Source: Ammoniphilus resinae (GTDB lineage: Bacteria > Bacillota > Bacilli > Aneurinibacillales > RAOX-1). Taken from it: 64,000 nucleotides of DNA. The stretch lies in assembly GCF_017873965.1 (NCBI RefSeq), contig NZ_JAGGKT010000009.1, positions 1-64,000 of the forward strand. The letters are read 5' to 3'. The notes beneath the pieces are model-generated. The model did not search any database, had not been told where the DNA came from, and saw only the letters and a list, made by a program, of their open reading frames with translations. Below, in pieces: positions 15,993 through 25,156 of this stretch (positions within the stretch are counted from its first letter, which is position 1; each line of letters begins with the position of its first letter). The translations under genes and the position numbers were made by a program.

Positions 15993-16724
15993 TTACCTAA
16001 ACGGAGCTGTTACAGTTCGCCCCATATCGCGGATGAGACTAGCGACGTCTTCACCCATCGCACGGATAGGATGGCCCGTATTATTGGTTGTTAAATTACG
16101 GTGAATCGTGTTAATTCGGCTTGTTAAGTTTTTGTCCGAAGTCACATGAACTTTAAATCCTTTTTCATGTCTCAAGATCTTACCCTTAACATCTTTTTCA
16201 AGCGTCTTTAGATTCTTATGGCCTTTTCCTTCAATACCAACAACAATGTCGTTTCCTTGAACTACGGCCACTGCTCTTGTAACCCCTGGAACGTCATTGG
16301 CAAGGTTAACCACGCGTGTTGCTACTAACTTATTGGTACTAAAGGTATTGTTACGCATGGTGTTGTTTCCATGCCATCCATAAGTGTTGGCCCCAAAACC
16401 ATAATTATTTGTACCATAACCATAATTATTTGTACCGTAACCATTATTGTAGTTACTTGTACCATAACCATAATTATTGGTTCCGTTATATCCGTTATTC
16501 ATTCCATTATAACCGTATCCGTTATAGTACCCATTATTGTATGGGGTTACGGTCCGGTAATTATTATTGTAGGTTCCAAATCCGTCATAATTATTTACAC
16601 TGGTTGTTCCATATCCACGATTTGTGGCGTTGTCACTTGTACCATATCCGCAAGCGGAAAGACCACCAATGACTAAAGCAGGGATCATGAACATCTTTAC
16701 TGTTTGGCTTATTAATTTTTTCAT
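15993..16724 (-). CDS. YhcN/YlaJ family sporulation lipoprotein with Gly/Tyr/Asn repeat region
   Basis: 243 residues. A lipoprotein signal peptide ends in LSAC (Cys near 25). Residues about 28-120 are low-complexity repeats of the type YGTNNYGYG. The C-terminal 110 residues carry the YhcN/YlaJ domain, including VVNLANDVPGVTRAVAVVQG and VGIEGKGHKNL. Members are found in the spore membrane of Bacillus and contribute to germination or outgrowth. AGGAGG precedes ATG 16724. The ORFs seen on the opposite strand come from the repeats and are not genes. Confidence 0.9.
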   Translation of the reverse strand: MKKLISQTVKMFMIPALVIGGLSACGYGTSDNATNRGYGTTSVNNYDGFGTYNNNYRTVTPYNNGYYNGYGYNGMNNGYNGTNNYGYGTSNYNNGYGTNNYGYGTNNYGFGANTYGWHGNNTMRNNTFSTNKLVATRVVNLANDVPGVTRAVAVVQGNDIVVGIEGKGHKNLKTLEKDVKGKILRHEKGFKVHVTSDKNLTSRINTIHRNLTTNNTGHPIRAMGEDVASLIRDMGRTVTAPFR

Positions 16725-16820
16725 TTTAACACCTCCTGAAGCTATTGTTTGACCTCGGGGGGGTTATTACTCACGGGGAAGTGTGGAAGGAAACACATTT
16801 TGTGGAGAAGCGAAAGTACA

Positions 16821-16850
16821 TAAAAACAGAGCACCCGAGGGCGCTCTGTC
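16821..16850 (-). terminator. SASP terminator
   Basis: On the minus strand ACAGAGC and GCTCTGT enclose GCCCTCGGGT-like sequence and run into TTTTTA, just past the SASP stop codon. Confidence 0.8.
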
Positions 16851-16864
16851 ATCCATTTATTTAA

Positions 16865-17065
16865 TTATTGAGCGCGACCAGATAATGCTTGTTCAGCAAA
16901 TTGAACCAACCGCTTTGTGATTTCTCCACCTACAGAACCGTTGGCACGAGAAGTCTGGTCTGCACCAAGCTGAACTCCAAATTCTTGAGCAATTTCGTAT
17001 TTCATTTGGTCAAGAGCCTGAGAAGCGCTGGATACTAACTTTTGATTACTGTTGTTGTTAGCCAT
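16865..17065 (-). CDS. Small acid-soluble spore protein, alpha/beta type
   Basis: A 66-residue DNA-coating protein of the spore core that protects DNA and is later degraded by Gpr. The Gpr recognition region [12 protein letters not shown] and the DNA-binding [12 protein letters not shown] are intact, and the protein starts [17 protein letters not shown] lies upstream. The leader carries a short hairpin (AAGGTGG and CCACCTT, 17093-17111). Confidence 0.97.
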   Translation of the reverse strand: MANNNSNQKLVSSASQALDQMKYEIAQEFGVQLGADQTSRANGSVGGEITKRLVQFAEQALSGRAQ

Positions 17066-17236
17066 GTTTGGTACCTCCTAGTGAAGATTATTAAGGTGGG
17101 GGTGCCACCTTGTATATATATTGTTAAAAAATATGGCCAATCTTATCCCTGGTATAATGAGGAAATAGGTCACCATATGACTGAATCGTGTGTAAAATAG
17201 CTTTGGGCTTATGACATACTAAAAGGAGAGATCCTT

Positions 17237-17485
17237 TTGAAAAGCTATTTGAGTAAAGAGGATATCGGTTATTCAGGATGTGTTCTCAGCGTCTTGATCT
17301 TTATCTATCTGCTTTGTTATGTGAAATTGGAACCCGTGCTATACACAGGCTTCTTATATCTGTTGGATATCAGTGTAGGTCTGTTTTTTGCAGGCTTTAG
17401 TGCTGCAGGACTAAAAGGAGGATTGTTGTTTTTTACCCCTTTCTTTGGGGCGATTCTGCTATTATTTTACTTATCCGCATTTTGA
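17237..17485 (+). CDS. Small membrane protein, 82 residues
   Basis: Three hydrophobic segments make up most of the protein, which starts at TTG 17237 with AAAGGAGAG upstream (MKSYLSKEDIGYSGCVLSV). It lies 18 nt before the glycerophosphodiesterase gene and is probably cotranscribed with it. The family is not recognised. Confidence 0.6.
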   Translation: MKSYLSKEDIGYSGCVLSVLIFIYLLCYVKLEPVLYTGFLYLLDISVGLFFAGFSAAGLKGGLLFFTPFFGAILLLFYLSAF

Positions 17486-17503
17486 AAGCGAGATGAAAAA
17501 GGT

Positions 17504-18232
17504 ATGAACATATGTATGGCACATCGGGGCTGGTCTGGAAAAGCACCTGAAAATACGCTAGCAGCAATCCGTTTAGCCCTAAGCCATCCGGGGATCCAAG
17601 CCATAGAAATGGATGTCCAACTGACAAAGGACGGAGTCCCCGTCCTCTTTCATGATTTTTATCTTGACCGCACAACGAATGGAACAGGGAGATTAGTGGA
17701 CCAGGATTATGACAAGCTGCTCCGTTTAGATGCGGGCAGTTGGTTTGATTCATCATTCGTTAACGAAAAAATTCCTACATTGGAATCCGTATTTCAGCTT
17801 GTAGGGGATCGGCGAATGATGAATGTAGAACTTAAAAGAGGATCTGCTGGTCAACCGGGATTGGAGAAAAGGGTAGTTCAGCTGATACACCAGTATGGGT
17901 TGGAATCCTCCGTTTTTGTTACTTCTTTTCATCACCAATTGATTAAAAACGTGCGATCCTTCTCAGACGACATTCGCACCGGACTCATTGTAGAGGGGAG
18001 ACCCCTGTTGATTCACGAACAATTAAAAGAAGCCGGTGCCTCCATTTTATCCATGTCCTATGCTTATTTAACGAAGGATTTTGTTTCCGATATGATTGAT
18101 AGTGGCGTGTCCATGGTTGCTTGGACAGTGGATCGGCCCTCGGAAATCGAACGAGTGATGGTGCTTCATCCGGAGCTGCAGATCGCCACGAATCATCCGG
18201 ATCGGATGATTACCTTGCTTGGTAAGAATTAG
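17504..18232 (+). CDS. Glycerophosphodiester phosphodiesterase
   Basis: A 242-residue GDPD-family enzyme that hydrolyses glycerophosphodiesters to glycerol-3-phosphate and an alcohol. The TIM-barrel catalytic residues are visible: AHRGW with the first His, APENT, IEMDVQ, and FHDFYLDRTTNGTG with the second His. MNVELKRG supplies the acidic residue on the next strand. There is no signal peptide, so it is cytoplasmic. It follows the small membrane protein closely. Confidence 0.93.
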   Translation: MNICMAHRGWSGKAPENTLAAIRLALSHPGIQAIEMDVQLTKDGVPVLFHDFYLDRTTNGTGRLVDQDYDKLLRLDAGSWFDSSFVNEKIPTLESVFQLVGDRRMMNVELKRGSAGQPGLEKRVVQLIHQYGLESSVFVTSFHHQLIKNVRSFSDDIRTGLIVEGRPLLIHEQLKEAGASILSMSYAYLTKDFVSDMIDSGVSMVAWTVDRPSEIERVMVLHPELQIATNHPDRMITLLGKN

Positions 18233-18490
18233 AGGCTTTGTGGTTCGCTTGACACTGTGATCGGACAGAGGGGACCTTATATTGGTAAAATTCCGTTTTT
18301 CTAGGGGTGAGGGGGACCCCAAAGACCTTATTTTCTTAAAACCTTTGGATAATTGATACTTATCAGCTAAATAGAGGCTTTTGGGTCCGCATACCCCATA
18401 AAATTCGGTATTTGGTAGGAATTAGCGGCTCTGAGGTCCGCTTAAATTTGTGATCGGACAGAGGTGACCCTATTTAGTTAAAGATTCCAG
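18232..18490. repeat. Intergenic repeat, copy 2: tandem array of a unit of about 193 bp
   Basis: The stretch starting TGATCGGACAGAGGGGACC at 18257 begins again as TGATCGGACAGAGGTGACC at 18450. The sequence just before the first start also matches the end of a unit. So one full unit is flanked by partial units, and the full unit aligns with 151-338. No ORF is supported. Confidence 0.75.
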
Positions 18491-18497
18491 TATCCCT

Positions 18498-19553
18498 CTA
18501 CCTCCCCTTTTTTAACAAATACTTCCCATACTTAATGGGGTTCTCATATGTCTTGAACCACCTTTTAGGAAGACCGCCATCGCGGAAGCTGTAGCGCAAG
18601 TCTCTTCCGTTCATCTCGATAAAATAGGGTTTTCCTCCCTGGTCCAATCCGATATCAAAGCCTACGTCGGCAAGTCGATTCAGCTTTTTTCCCAAATGCT
18701 TGGCCACACGAAGGGAAAAGTCCTCGATGATCTCCGTTGTTTTTTTCACGTCCCAGCCACAGTGAGCAAACAACACATCACACGTTTTTACCTTTCCACC
18801 TCTTGCTACATTCGTGACGTGTTTTCCTTTTCCTGCCACTTTCCCGACCATGCCCGTTACCTGCCATTTTCCATTGCTGCTTTTTTGTACGGATACACGA
18901 ATATCATAAGGCCGACCTTTATACTTGGCCAAAGGAATAGCTTCTTGGACCAGGAAAGAGCGCTGGCCCACCTTTCCCCGAAGGTATCGATAAACCTTGT
19001 TTGAAGGCTTAAATCTTGTTTTTCCAGAGGTCTGGATTTTCCACTCCCCTTTGCCAACCTGCTCTAGTTTAAAAATGCCTTTTCCAATGCTGCCGCTTGA
19101 AGGTTTGACATAGAGTTCCTTAAACTGTTCCATCATACGCCGAAGGGAATCTTTTGCAAAACGCTTGGTTTTTGGCAAGTGGGGCTCTAGATTGCCCTTT
19201 TTTGATAACAGTTTATGGATCTTAAGTTTGGTATAACGGGTATGGGCGTTATACACAATACTCTGTTTGGACAATTGACCCAACTTGTTTCTCAATCCTC
19301 TAGTAAAAGGCATGGATCGATTGTGAATAACGGGGGGAATGGACCGAGTGACCAATCGGTAGGATCCGTTACGATAGAGATAGCCTTTGATTTTTCGTTT
19401 CGCGGGGAAAAGCTGTTGAAGGGAAAAGTAAAAGGGCGTAAGACGATGTTTTTGTGCTGCTTTATTATAGAATTGAATTTTTTCGTGACCGGTTCGTCTG
19501 GAAGGGATTCCTTTCCACGTTCGATGATCCAATAGAATACCGATTTTCTTCAT
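18498..19553 (-). CDS. YheC/YheD family endospore coat-associated protein
   Basis: About 351 residues. The C-terminal 230 residues form an ATP-grasp-like domain with LYVKPSSGSIGKGIF, the basic RPYDIRVSVQK and, near the end, FDIGLDQGGKPYFIEMNGR. The N-terminal part is rich in basic residues, MKKIGILLDHRTWKGIPSRR. YheC/D proteins associate with the spore coat, and any ligase activity is unproven. I chose ATG 19553. Upstream ATG/GTG codons up to 19574 are in frame and cannot be excluded. Confidence 0.88.
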   Translation of the reverse strand: MKKIGILLDHRTWKGIPSRRTGHEKIQFYNKAAQKHRLTPFYFSLQQLFPAKRKIKGYLYRNGSYRLVTRSIPPVIHNRSMPFTRGLRNKLGQLSKQSIVYNAHTRYTKLKIHKLLSKKGNLEPHLPKTKRFAKDSLRRMMEQFKELYVKPSSGSIGKGIFKLEQVGKGEWKIQTSGKTRFKPSNKVYRYLRGKVGQRSFLVQEAIPLAKYKGRPYDIRVSVQKSSNGKWQVTGMVGKVAGKGKHVTNVARGGKVKTCDVLFAHCGWDVKKTTEIIEDFSLRVAKHLGKKLNRLADVGFDIGLDQGGKPYFIEMNGRDLRYSFRDGGLPKRWFKTYENPIKYGKYLLKKGR

Positions 19554-19593
19554 GTGCCTAACACATCCCATCACCTAGATTTATCCTATCTAT

Positions 19594-19611
19594 TAGGGGG
19601 TCTGCCCCCTG
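19594..19611. repeat. Short GC-rich palindrome
   Basis: AGGGGG and CCCCCT enclose TCTG. Its core GGGGTCTG..CCCC resembles the ends of the larger palindrome at 34963-35069. It could also end transcripts arriving from either side. Confidence 0.4.
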
Positions 19612-19741
19612 ACTACAGCCCTTTTTTCATTGTATGAACCTAAAGCCAAAAGAGATACGAGGCCTTAACGGAAAAGGCGAATGTACCCTTCTTGTTAGTG
19701 GTTTCATAAAATAGAGCGATGAGGTTGAGGAGGGGGCATTC

Positions 19742-20752
19742 TTGAAAATTGTTCAGATCTCCACCAATACGGTCCCAGTCCCGCCGATTGATTATGGTGG
19801 TAAACAGCGGGATATTTACTATTTAACAGAGGATTTGATTCGCCGGGGACATGAGGTGATTCTTTATGCGATGAAGGGCTCTAGAAGCAGTGCACAAACC
19901 TTTGAATATCCTAGTGATGATCCGAAGCAACAACTGGATTTTATAATTAAAACGATGCCTGAGGATGTTGATATCATCCACGATCATTATGGCATTGTGG
20001 CGGAAGCAAATCCGCCGATCCCAACGATTCGAAATGCCCACGGGTATCAAAAGGTCATCGGACAAATTTGTGTTTATGTAAGCAAAACAATGCTCAAAAC
20101 CATTGGCGGTAATAAAGGGTATTTTGTACACAACGGGATTGGTTTGAGGGATTATTCTTTTTCAAAAGCAAAGGAGGACTATCTGTTATTCCTTGGAAGA
20201 ATGGAAGAGAACAAAGGGGTCCACTTGGCGATTAAGGTTGCGAAAAAAACTGGACGAAAACTGATCATTGCCGGGCCTATTCGTAAAAAAAGGGAATCTA
20301 AATATTTTCAGGATAAAGTTGCACCCAAGCTAAACGATCAGATTGTCTATATAGGAAGTGTAGGTGGTGAGAGGAAGCAGCAGCTTTTATCAAAAGCCTA
20401 TTGTGTTTTGTTTCCTTCAATGTGGAATGAGCCATTTGGACTGGTGCCCATTGAGGCTCTTGCCTGTGGGACACCGGTGCTGACTTTAAAATATGGGGCT
20501 GTTCCGGAGGTTCTTAAAGGGTTGCCTAAGCTCCTCTGCCAAAATACACAAGAAATGGTTACGAAAATCAAAACAAAAAAGAAACTTTACAGCCCTGAAG
20601 AATGCCGGGAATATGTAGAGAAGTATTTTACCGATCAAGTGATGACCGATCAATTTTTGCAGCTTTACGATAAAATTTTACGGGAAAAAGAGTACAGGGT
20701 GATTCAGAATTCGGAGTGGAATAAGCGTAAGAAAGCTCTGAAAAAGGAATAA
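19742..20752 (+). CDS. Glycosyltransferase family 4
   Basis: A 336-residue GT-B glycosyltransferase. The N-terminal QISTNTVPVPPIDYGGKQRD has the Gly-rich loop of GT4 enzymes, IIHDHYG lies in the acceptor half, and LFPSMWNEPFGLVPIEALAC with the E-X7-E motif is the donor site. TTG 19742 has GAGGAGGGGG upstream. It is divergent from the YheC/D gene and converges on the GT-D gene. A spore-surface glycan role is inferred from context. Confidence 0.9.
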   Translation: MKIVQISTNTVPVPPIDYGGKQRDIYYLTEDLIRRGHEVILYAMKGSRSSAQTFEYPSDDPKQQLDFIIKTMPEDVDIIHDHYGIVAEANPPIPTIRNAHGYQKVIGQICVYVSKTMLKTIGGNKGYFVHNGIGLRDYSFSKAKEDYLLFLGRMEENKGVHLAIKVAKKTGRKLIIAGPIRKKRESKYFQDKVAPKLNDQIVYIGSVGGERKQQLLSKAYCVLFPSMWNEPFGLVPIEALACGTPVLTLKYGAVPEVLKGLPKLLCQNTQEMVTKIKTKKKLYSPEECREYVEKYFTDQVMTDQFLQLYDKILREKEYRVIQNSEWNKRKKALKKE

Positions 20753-20782
20753 AAACTCCGACTGGGGAACGGAGTTTTATCT
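20752..20782. terminator. Bidirectional terminator between glycosyltransferase genes
   Basis: AAAACTCCG and CGGAGTTTT form a perfect stem between convergent genes. Confidence 0.85.
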
Positions 20783-21541
20783 TTTCTTGCGCCTTTTTCT
20801 TTCAGGCAGCCAAGGAGTCACCCTGCTATTTTTTTTCAGAATCAGCATTGGCGTTTTACCAAAGTCAATGGCTACCCGGTTTTGGGTGTGTGCCAGCTTA
20901 TCAACCAAAACTAATGCATTGACCCCAGCTGAAACCAATACCAAATCTGCCTTGAGAGGTTTAACCTTTTTTAGTACAGGCTTAATTTGGTGATAATTGT
21001 TAAATTTAATCGGGGTAATAGAAATGTTGAATTTGGGATAGTTCTTTTTGATAAATTTTTTGAATGGGTGAGCCCATTTCGAAATCAAAATGACCTTTTT
21101 TCCTTTTAACATCATCCAGAAATCCTTTTTTTCAGGTAGATGGCGATTGACGAAGGTATGGCAAACCGCATTTGGAAATAACTGATATTTTAAAAAACAT
21201 TGCTCTGTTAACGGGCGAAGATATTGTTGGCTGTTGAGAATTTCCTGATCATTCTCTCGCGGGATTCCTACAATGGTTGCCCTGCGAATGGCGCGAATCA
21301 TTTTATCGCGAAGGCGCAAGTTGGGAAGTCGAACTCCTTTTTGATTGGATCTTCTTGAGTTTTTCGCCCATTTCGTTTCCATTACAGTTTGAATCGGCCA
21401 AACGGCTTCTTGTGCGAGACAAATATTTTCACCATCACCTATCCGAATGAGGGAGAAAGGCTTTTTCTCTTGAATGTGTGTTTTTATGATTGCAAGCACT
21501 TCTTCCTCGGATAGGAAGGGTCTATTCCATAGCTCAGACAC
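20777..21541 (-). CDS. GT-D fold glycosyltransferase (DUF1792-like)
   Basis: 254 residues with the GT-D signature FSLIRIGDGE near residue 35, whose DGE triad replaces the DXD of GT-A enzymes. It also has a Rossmann-like middle (KGKKVILISKWA) and DLVLVSAGVNALVLVDKLA. Such enzymes extend O-glycans on surface proteins in other Firmicutes. Its start overlaps the end of the next upstream gene by 8 nt, so translation is coupled. The C terminus is very basic. Confidence 0.85.
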   Translation of the reverse strand: MSELWNRPFLSEEEVLAIIKTHIQEKKPFSLIRIGDGENICLAQEAVWPIQTVMETKWAKNSRRSNQKGVRLPNLRLRDKMIRAIRRATIVGIPRENDQEILNSQQYLRPLTEQCFLKYQLFPNAVCHTFVNRHLPEKKDFWMMLKGKKVILISKWAHPFKKFIKKNYPKFNISITPIKFNNYHQIKPVLKKVKPLKADLVLVSAGVNALVLVDKLAHTQNRVAIDFGKTPMLILKKNSRVTPWLPERKRRKKR

Positions 21542-22682
21542 GATGATTCATTACCTCCTCATAAATTCCTAGAAGATCGTGAGCCACTCGGTGAAAGTGA
21601 TAATACCTCTCTGCCAGTATGCGGCCGTTGTCCCCTAATTTGCGGGACTGTCGAGGATTGGAAAAAAGATGATTAATTAAAAAAGCGAGTGCAGTTGAAT
21701 TTTCATAATCACGAAGGATTAAGCCGTTGATTCCCTGTCGAATCACCTCCGTATTTCCTCCACGCTGTGTGGTAATAATCGGCAGTGATGAGGCCATCGC
21801 TTCATAATGGACGCGCGCCAACGGTTCTTTCCATTGGGAAGCACAAACGAACAAATCTGAAGCAGCATAATACAGGGGCATTTCTTCAATCGGTACATAG
21901 GAAGTAAAGAGAATATGACTTTTTATCGCTTTTGATTTTCTGTGAAGGCGCTTGATATAGGATGTTTCTTCTTCACTTGCATACCATTTGCTACCCACAA
22001 CGAGTAGATAAGTATCTTTATGCTTTTTTAAAACCTTTCGCAGACTGTCAATGACCACGTGGCAGCCCTTGTTAGCCACGAGTCGTCCGGCAAATAAAAT
22101 AACCTTTGCCTTTTTGGGAATCCCCCATCTTTTTCGAACCGTCTTTCTCTGCTCCTTGTAGAGTGGATCATCTCTCCGGGGATAATCTCTGATATCAACG
22201 CCTGAATACAAAGGGCGAATCAAATGATTGGGGAAGGAATACCGGCTTAGGAGATGAGTCTTCAAAAACTGGCTGACTGTGGTAATATAATCGACATGTT
22301 TTAAGCAATCATGGGCTTGTTGGTCAGAGAACCATTCCCTACCAAAAATGATGTTATGCAAACTAAGCAGAACTTTGCTTCGTGGTGAAGCTTTTTTTAT
22401 AGATGAAATCTGTTGTGGACGATTAAAGATATGAAGGATATCGAAGAAGGTATTTTGTAATAAATGAAGGACGTCTTGCCAGAACGTTTCTTGATTAAAG
22501 CGAATATATTGGACGTTTTCCTGCCTTTCGATTTCTGGAAGCTGAGGATCGGAAATTGAAATTACGGTAACATCGTGTTTAGTAGCGAGAAGGGGTACTA
22601 CCTTGGCAATATAGAGTTGGATAGCCCCCCCTTTAATCGGTGGACACGGACCGCGGTCAGAACAGATTAAGGCAATGTTCAT
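21534..22682 (-). CDS. Glycosyltransferase family 4
   Basis: A 382-residue GT-B enzyme. The N terminus ALICSDRGPCPPIKGGAIQL has the Gly-rich loop, LFAGRLVANKGCHVVIDSL starts the donor domain, and FVCASQWKEPLARVHYEAMA carries the E-X7-E motif. It is coupled to the GT-D gene by the 8-nt overlap. It resembles spore coat-associated transferases such as YtcC/CotSA in general layout, but the substrate is unknown. Confidence 0.9.
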   Translation of the reverse strand: MNIALICSDRGPCPPIKGGAIQLYIAKVVPLLATKHDVTVISISDPQLPEIERQENVQYIRFNQETFWQDVLHLLQNTFFDILHIFNRPQQISSIKKASPRSKVLLSLHNIIFGREWFSDQQAHDCLKHVDYITTVSQFLKTHLLSRYSFPNHLIRPLYSGVDIRDYPRRDDPLYKEQRKTVRKRWGIPKKAKVILFAGRLVANKGCHVVIDSLRKVLKKHKDTYLLVVGSKWYASEEETSYIKRLHRKSKAIKSHILFTSYVPIEEMPLYYAASDLFVCASQWKEPLARVHYEAMASSLPIITTQRGGNTEVIRQGINGLILRDYENSTALAFLINHLFSNPRQSRKLGDNGRILAERYYHFHRVAHDLLGIYEEVMNHRV

Positions 22683-22751
22683 GATGATTTGACTCCTCTA
22701 TCTGAATCATGGAAATGAATCTATGAGTCTGTTATACAAACAGTGAGGTCA

Positions 22752-23870
22752 TTATCCCTTTCTTTTTTTATATAAACCATGACTTTTCTTGTAAAAGTTA
22801 TGAATGGTTTGTTGGTAAAGGTTTTCCAATAATTGAACTTGATTTTTGCTGTTAAAATCCTCTTGTACTTTCTGGTGGGCGTTGAAGCCGATAATGCCCC
22901 ACAGCTCTGGGTGGGTAATCAGCTCCGTGATCTGCCATGCCAAAGCGTCGGAATTCTTCTCAGGCACCAGAAAACCATTCACCCCATGCGTGATCAGCTC
23001 AGGTATTCCAGAATGAAAGGTAGAGACTACGGGCAATCCACAGCACATGGCTTCTTTTAATACGTTGGGTATGCCTTCTTGATCCCCATTTTGCCCGGTT
23101 ACGCTTGGTAAACAAAAGAGATGTGCTTTTTTCATTTGCTTAACCACTTCTTTATGAGGAAGATCGCCAAGTAAATGAACGTGCTTATGCAGATCAAGCT
23201 GCCAAATTAGTTCTTTCAGCTGCGAGCGAAGGTGACCTTCTCCGACCATGTATAATTCAGCTGTTGGAAAATTTTCATGGACTTGGGCAAATGCCCGGAT
23301 GAGAAATTCCGCTCCTTTTTTTTCAACAAGCCTGCCAACAAACAATATCCTGATTGCCTCATCTACAGGGGGGATTCGTTCTTGATAAGGAAATATGGAT
23401 ACATTGATTCCACTGTGGAGGATATGAACTTTTCGTTCCGGACAACCGTGCTTAATCAAGATTTGTTTCATTTGATCGTTGGTTACTGTGAAGGCTTCTC
23501 CGAATCGAAAGAGCTGATGTAAATTTTTATACCTGAAGTGATTCCTCTTGTTATCAGGACTATCATGGCCGTGAAAAGAAGTGATCATTGGCAAACGTGC
23601 CTTTATTTTCAAGGGCAAAAGATCAATTCCGCCCATTCCAAATCGGGCGTGGATGAGGCGAATTTTTTTTCTCCGAAAAAGCTGAAGGAGCTGTCTATTT
23701 TTCTTCTCCACAAAAACCCGAGGAAAAGGAAATTGATGCTTATTCATCCGTACTCTTGTGAAAACATATGGTTTATACTTATTTAATTTAATTAACTCTT
23801 CATAGATAAAAGTTTCCGTGATCGGGAGAAATCTATGTCTAAACATTGCAATATTTTTCAAGTATTCCAC
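22752..23870 (-). CDS. Glycosyltransferase family 4, colanic-acid WcaL-like
   Basis: 372 residues. HRFLPITETFIYEEL at the start and HARFGMGGIDLLPL with SFHGHD are typical of WcaL/AmsK-type GT4 enzymes. LFVGRLVEKKGAEFLIRAFA and a donor site with GDQEGIPNVLKEAMCCGLP follow. It lies 69 nt upstream of the previous gene on the same strand, so the three minus-strand transferases probably form one operon. No clear export signal is present. Confidence 0.9.
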   Translation of the reverse strand: MEYLKNIAMFRHRFLPITETFIYEELIKLNKYKPYVFTRVRMNKHQFPFPRVFVEKKNRQLLQLFRRKKIRLIHARFGMGGIDLLPLKIKARLPMITSFHGHDSPDNKRNHFRYKNLHQLFRFGEAFTVTNDQMKQILIKHGCPERKVHILHSGINVSIFPYQERIPPVDEAIRILFVGRLVEKKGAEFLIRAFAQVHENFPTAELYMVGEGHLRSQLKELIWQLDLHKHVHLLGDLPHKEVVKQMKKAHLFCLPSVTGQNGDQEGIPNVLKEAMCCGLPVVSTFHSGIPELITHGVNGFLVPEKNSDALAWQITELITHPELWGIIGFNAHQKVQEDFNSKNQVQLLENLYQQTIHNFYKKSHGLYKKRKG

Positions 23871-24023
23871 CCCAGTCTAAAGCTTGGGACTTTATGGTAT
23901 ATGTATGCTGCTTCTTTGCCTATTGAATCCTCATATACCCATTAGCCTGCAAAATAGACGAATAACCTGTGGTCTCACTTGCCATGGTTCTTTCTCATAC
24001 CATAGGTAAGGGGGGTGACAAAA

Positions 24024-25124
24024 TTGATTCGGTATATCGTAGGTCGAAACCTGGGCCATCTCTGTCGAAGTGTAGCCAACGTTCAAAAATGGCAAGAAAA
24101 AAATAATAAGAAAGTACCTGTTGAAGTTCACGCTTTCAAACATGCCCATCAATGGTTGCGAAAAAATCTTCCTGAAACAAAAATTAAAGCCTTTAATAAG
24201 GAAGCATTTCAAAAGTACAGCAAGTTATTTCTTAAAGCCGATTTGATTATGCATGATTGGCGAAAAGAAGTGGCGATGTTAAAAAACGCCCGTGGAAAAC
24301 AAGGGCCGATCATCGGTGGGGTTTATCATAGTGATTTATTTGTCAATGGAGATGATTCGGACTGGACCGCAAGATTTAAAGAGGAGGTTCACGAAATCTC
24401 AGAAAAAACGACGGATGTATTCTTTCATATGAATTTGACCCAACCGGAGCGGATCCCCAAACTATCAACCTTTTATCTTCCAATTCCGATTATTTCTCGT
24501 GAATTAACTCTTTCTCCTCGCAAAGTAAAAGAAATGCTGGGCATGGCTGTTGATGAGCCTTTTGTTCTTATTCACATGGGAGGAGGAATGGGACCCTTTC
24601 GCTATAAATATATGGAAGAATGGTTTGAGAAAATCAAAGAGTTAAAAACGAACTATAAAATTGTTGTCGCCAGTCAATTCGGGGAGGTAATAGGGAAATT
24701 TCCCAAGCAGATTATTCAAGCCCCTCTGTTTGGTAACGGAAGTGACTTGATTTATGCGGCAGACCTTGTGATTAGTAAACCAGGGATGGGCATCATGATT
24801 GATTGTATTGCCACGGGGACCCCTTTACTTGCCCTTCCAGCGGATACGAAAGAAAGACAGGTGAAAAACATGATGCTCCGCGATTTGATTGGCAGTGATC
24901 TTTGTCTTGTTCCGCACCAGGCCACGGCGAAAGAGCTTTCCCGACAAATTGATTGGGTTGCGGCATTATCATCACAGATCCAAGCAATTTTCCAGCAAAT
25001 TCCTAAGAATGGGGCTGAAGTTGTTGCAGAATGTATGAAGCTGCTCTCCAGGCATCGGTTGAAGGAATTGCCAGACCTTTACCCCCGACTTCAGACCCTG
25101 ACCCCTTTTTCGGTGAATGAATAA
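24024..25124 (+). CDS. MurG/GT28-like glycosyltransferase
   Basis: About 366 residues. The start RYIVGRNLGHLCRSVANVQ resembles the first Gly-rich loop of GT28 enzymes. The C-terminal half has FVLIHMGGGMGPFRY and DLVISKPGMGIMIDCIATGTP, the donor-site signature of MurG/MGDG-synthase-like proteins. TTG 24024 has AAGGGGGGTG at good spacing, while GTG 24015 sits inside that site. It faces away from the minus-strand transferases. Acceptor and donor are unknown. Confidence 0.8.
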   Translation: MIRYIVGRNLGHLCRSVANVQKWQEKNNKKVPVEVHAFKHAHQWLRKNLPETKIKAFNKEAFQKYSKLFLKADLIMHDWRKEVAMLKNARGKQGPIIGGVYHSDLFVNGDDSDWTARFKEEVHEISEKTTDVFFHMNLTQPERIPKLSTFYLPIPIISRELTLSPRKVKEMLGMAVDEPFVLIHMGGGMGPFRYKYMEEWFEKIKELKTNYKIVVASQFGEVIGKFPKQIIQAPLFGNGSDLIYAADLVISKPGMGIMIDCIATGTPLLALPADTKERQVKNMMLRDLIGSDLCLVPHQATAKELSRQIDWVAALSSQIQAIFQQIPKNGAEVVAECMKLLSRHRLKELPDLYPRLQTLTPFSVNE

Positions 25125-25156
25125 GAGGAGGAACGATATACCATGTCGTTCCTTCT

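Noticed and set aside
16371-16676. ORFs of 101 and 87 codons antisense to the YhcN-like gene
   Set aside because: They are produced by the Gly/Tyr/Asn codon repeats of the real gene and have low-complexity translations without ribosome sites.
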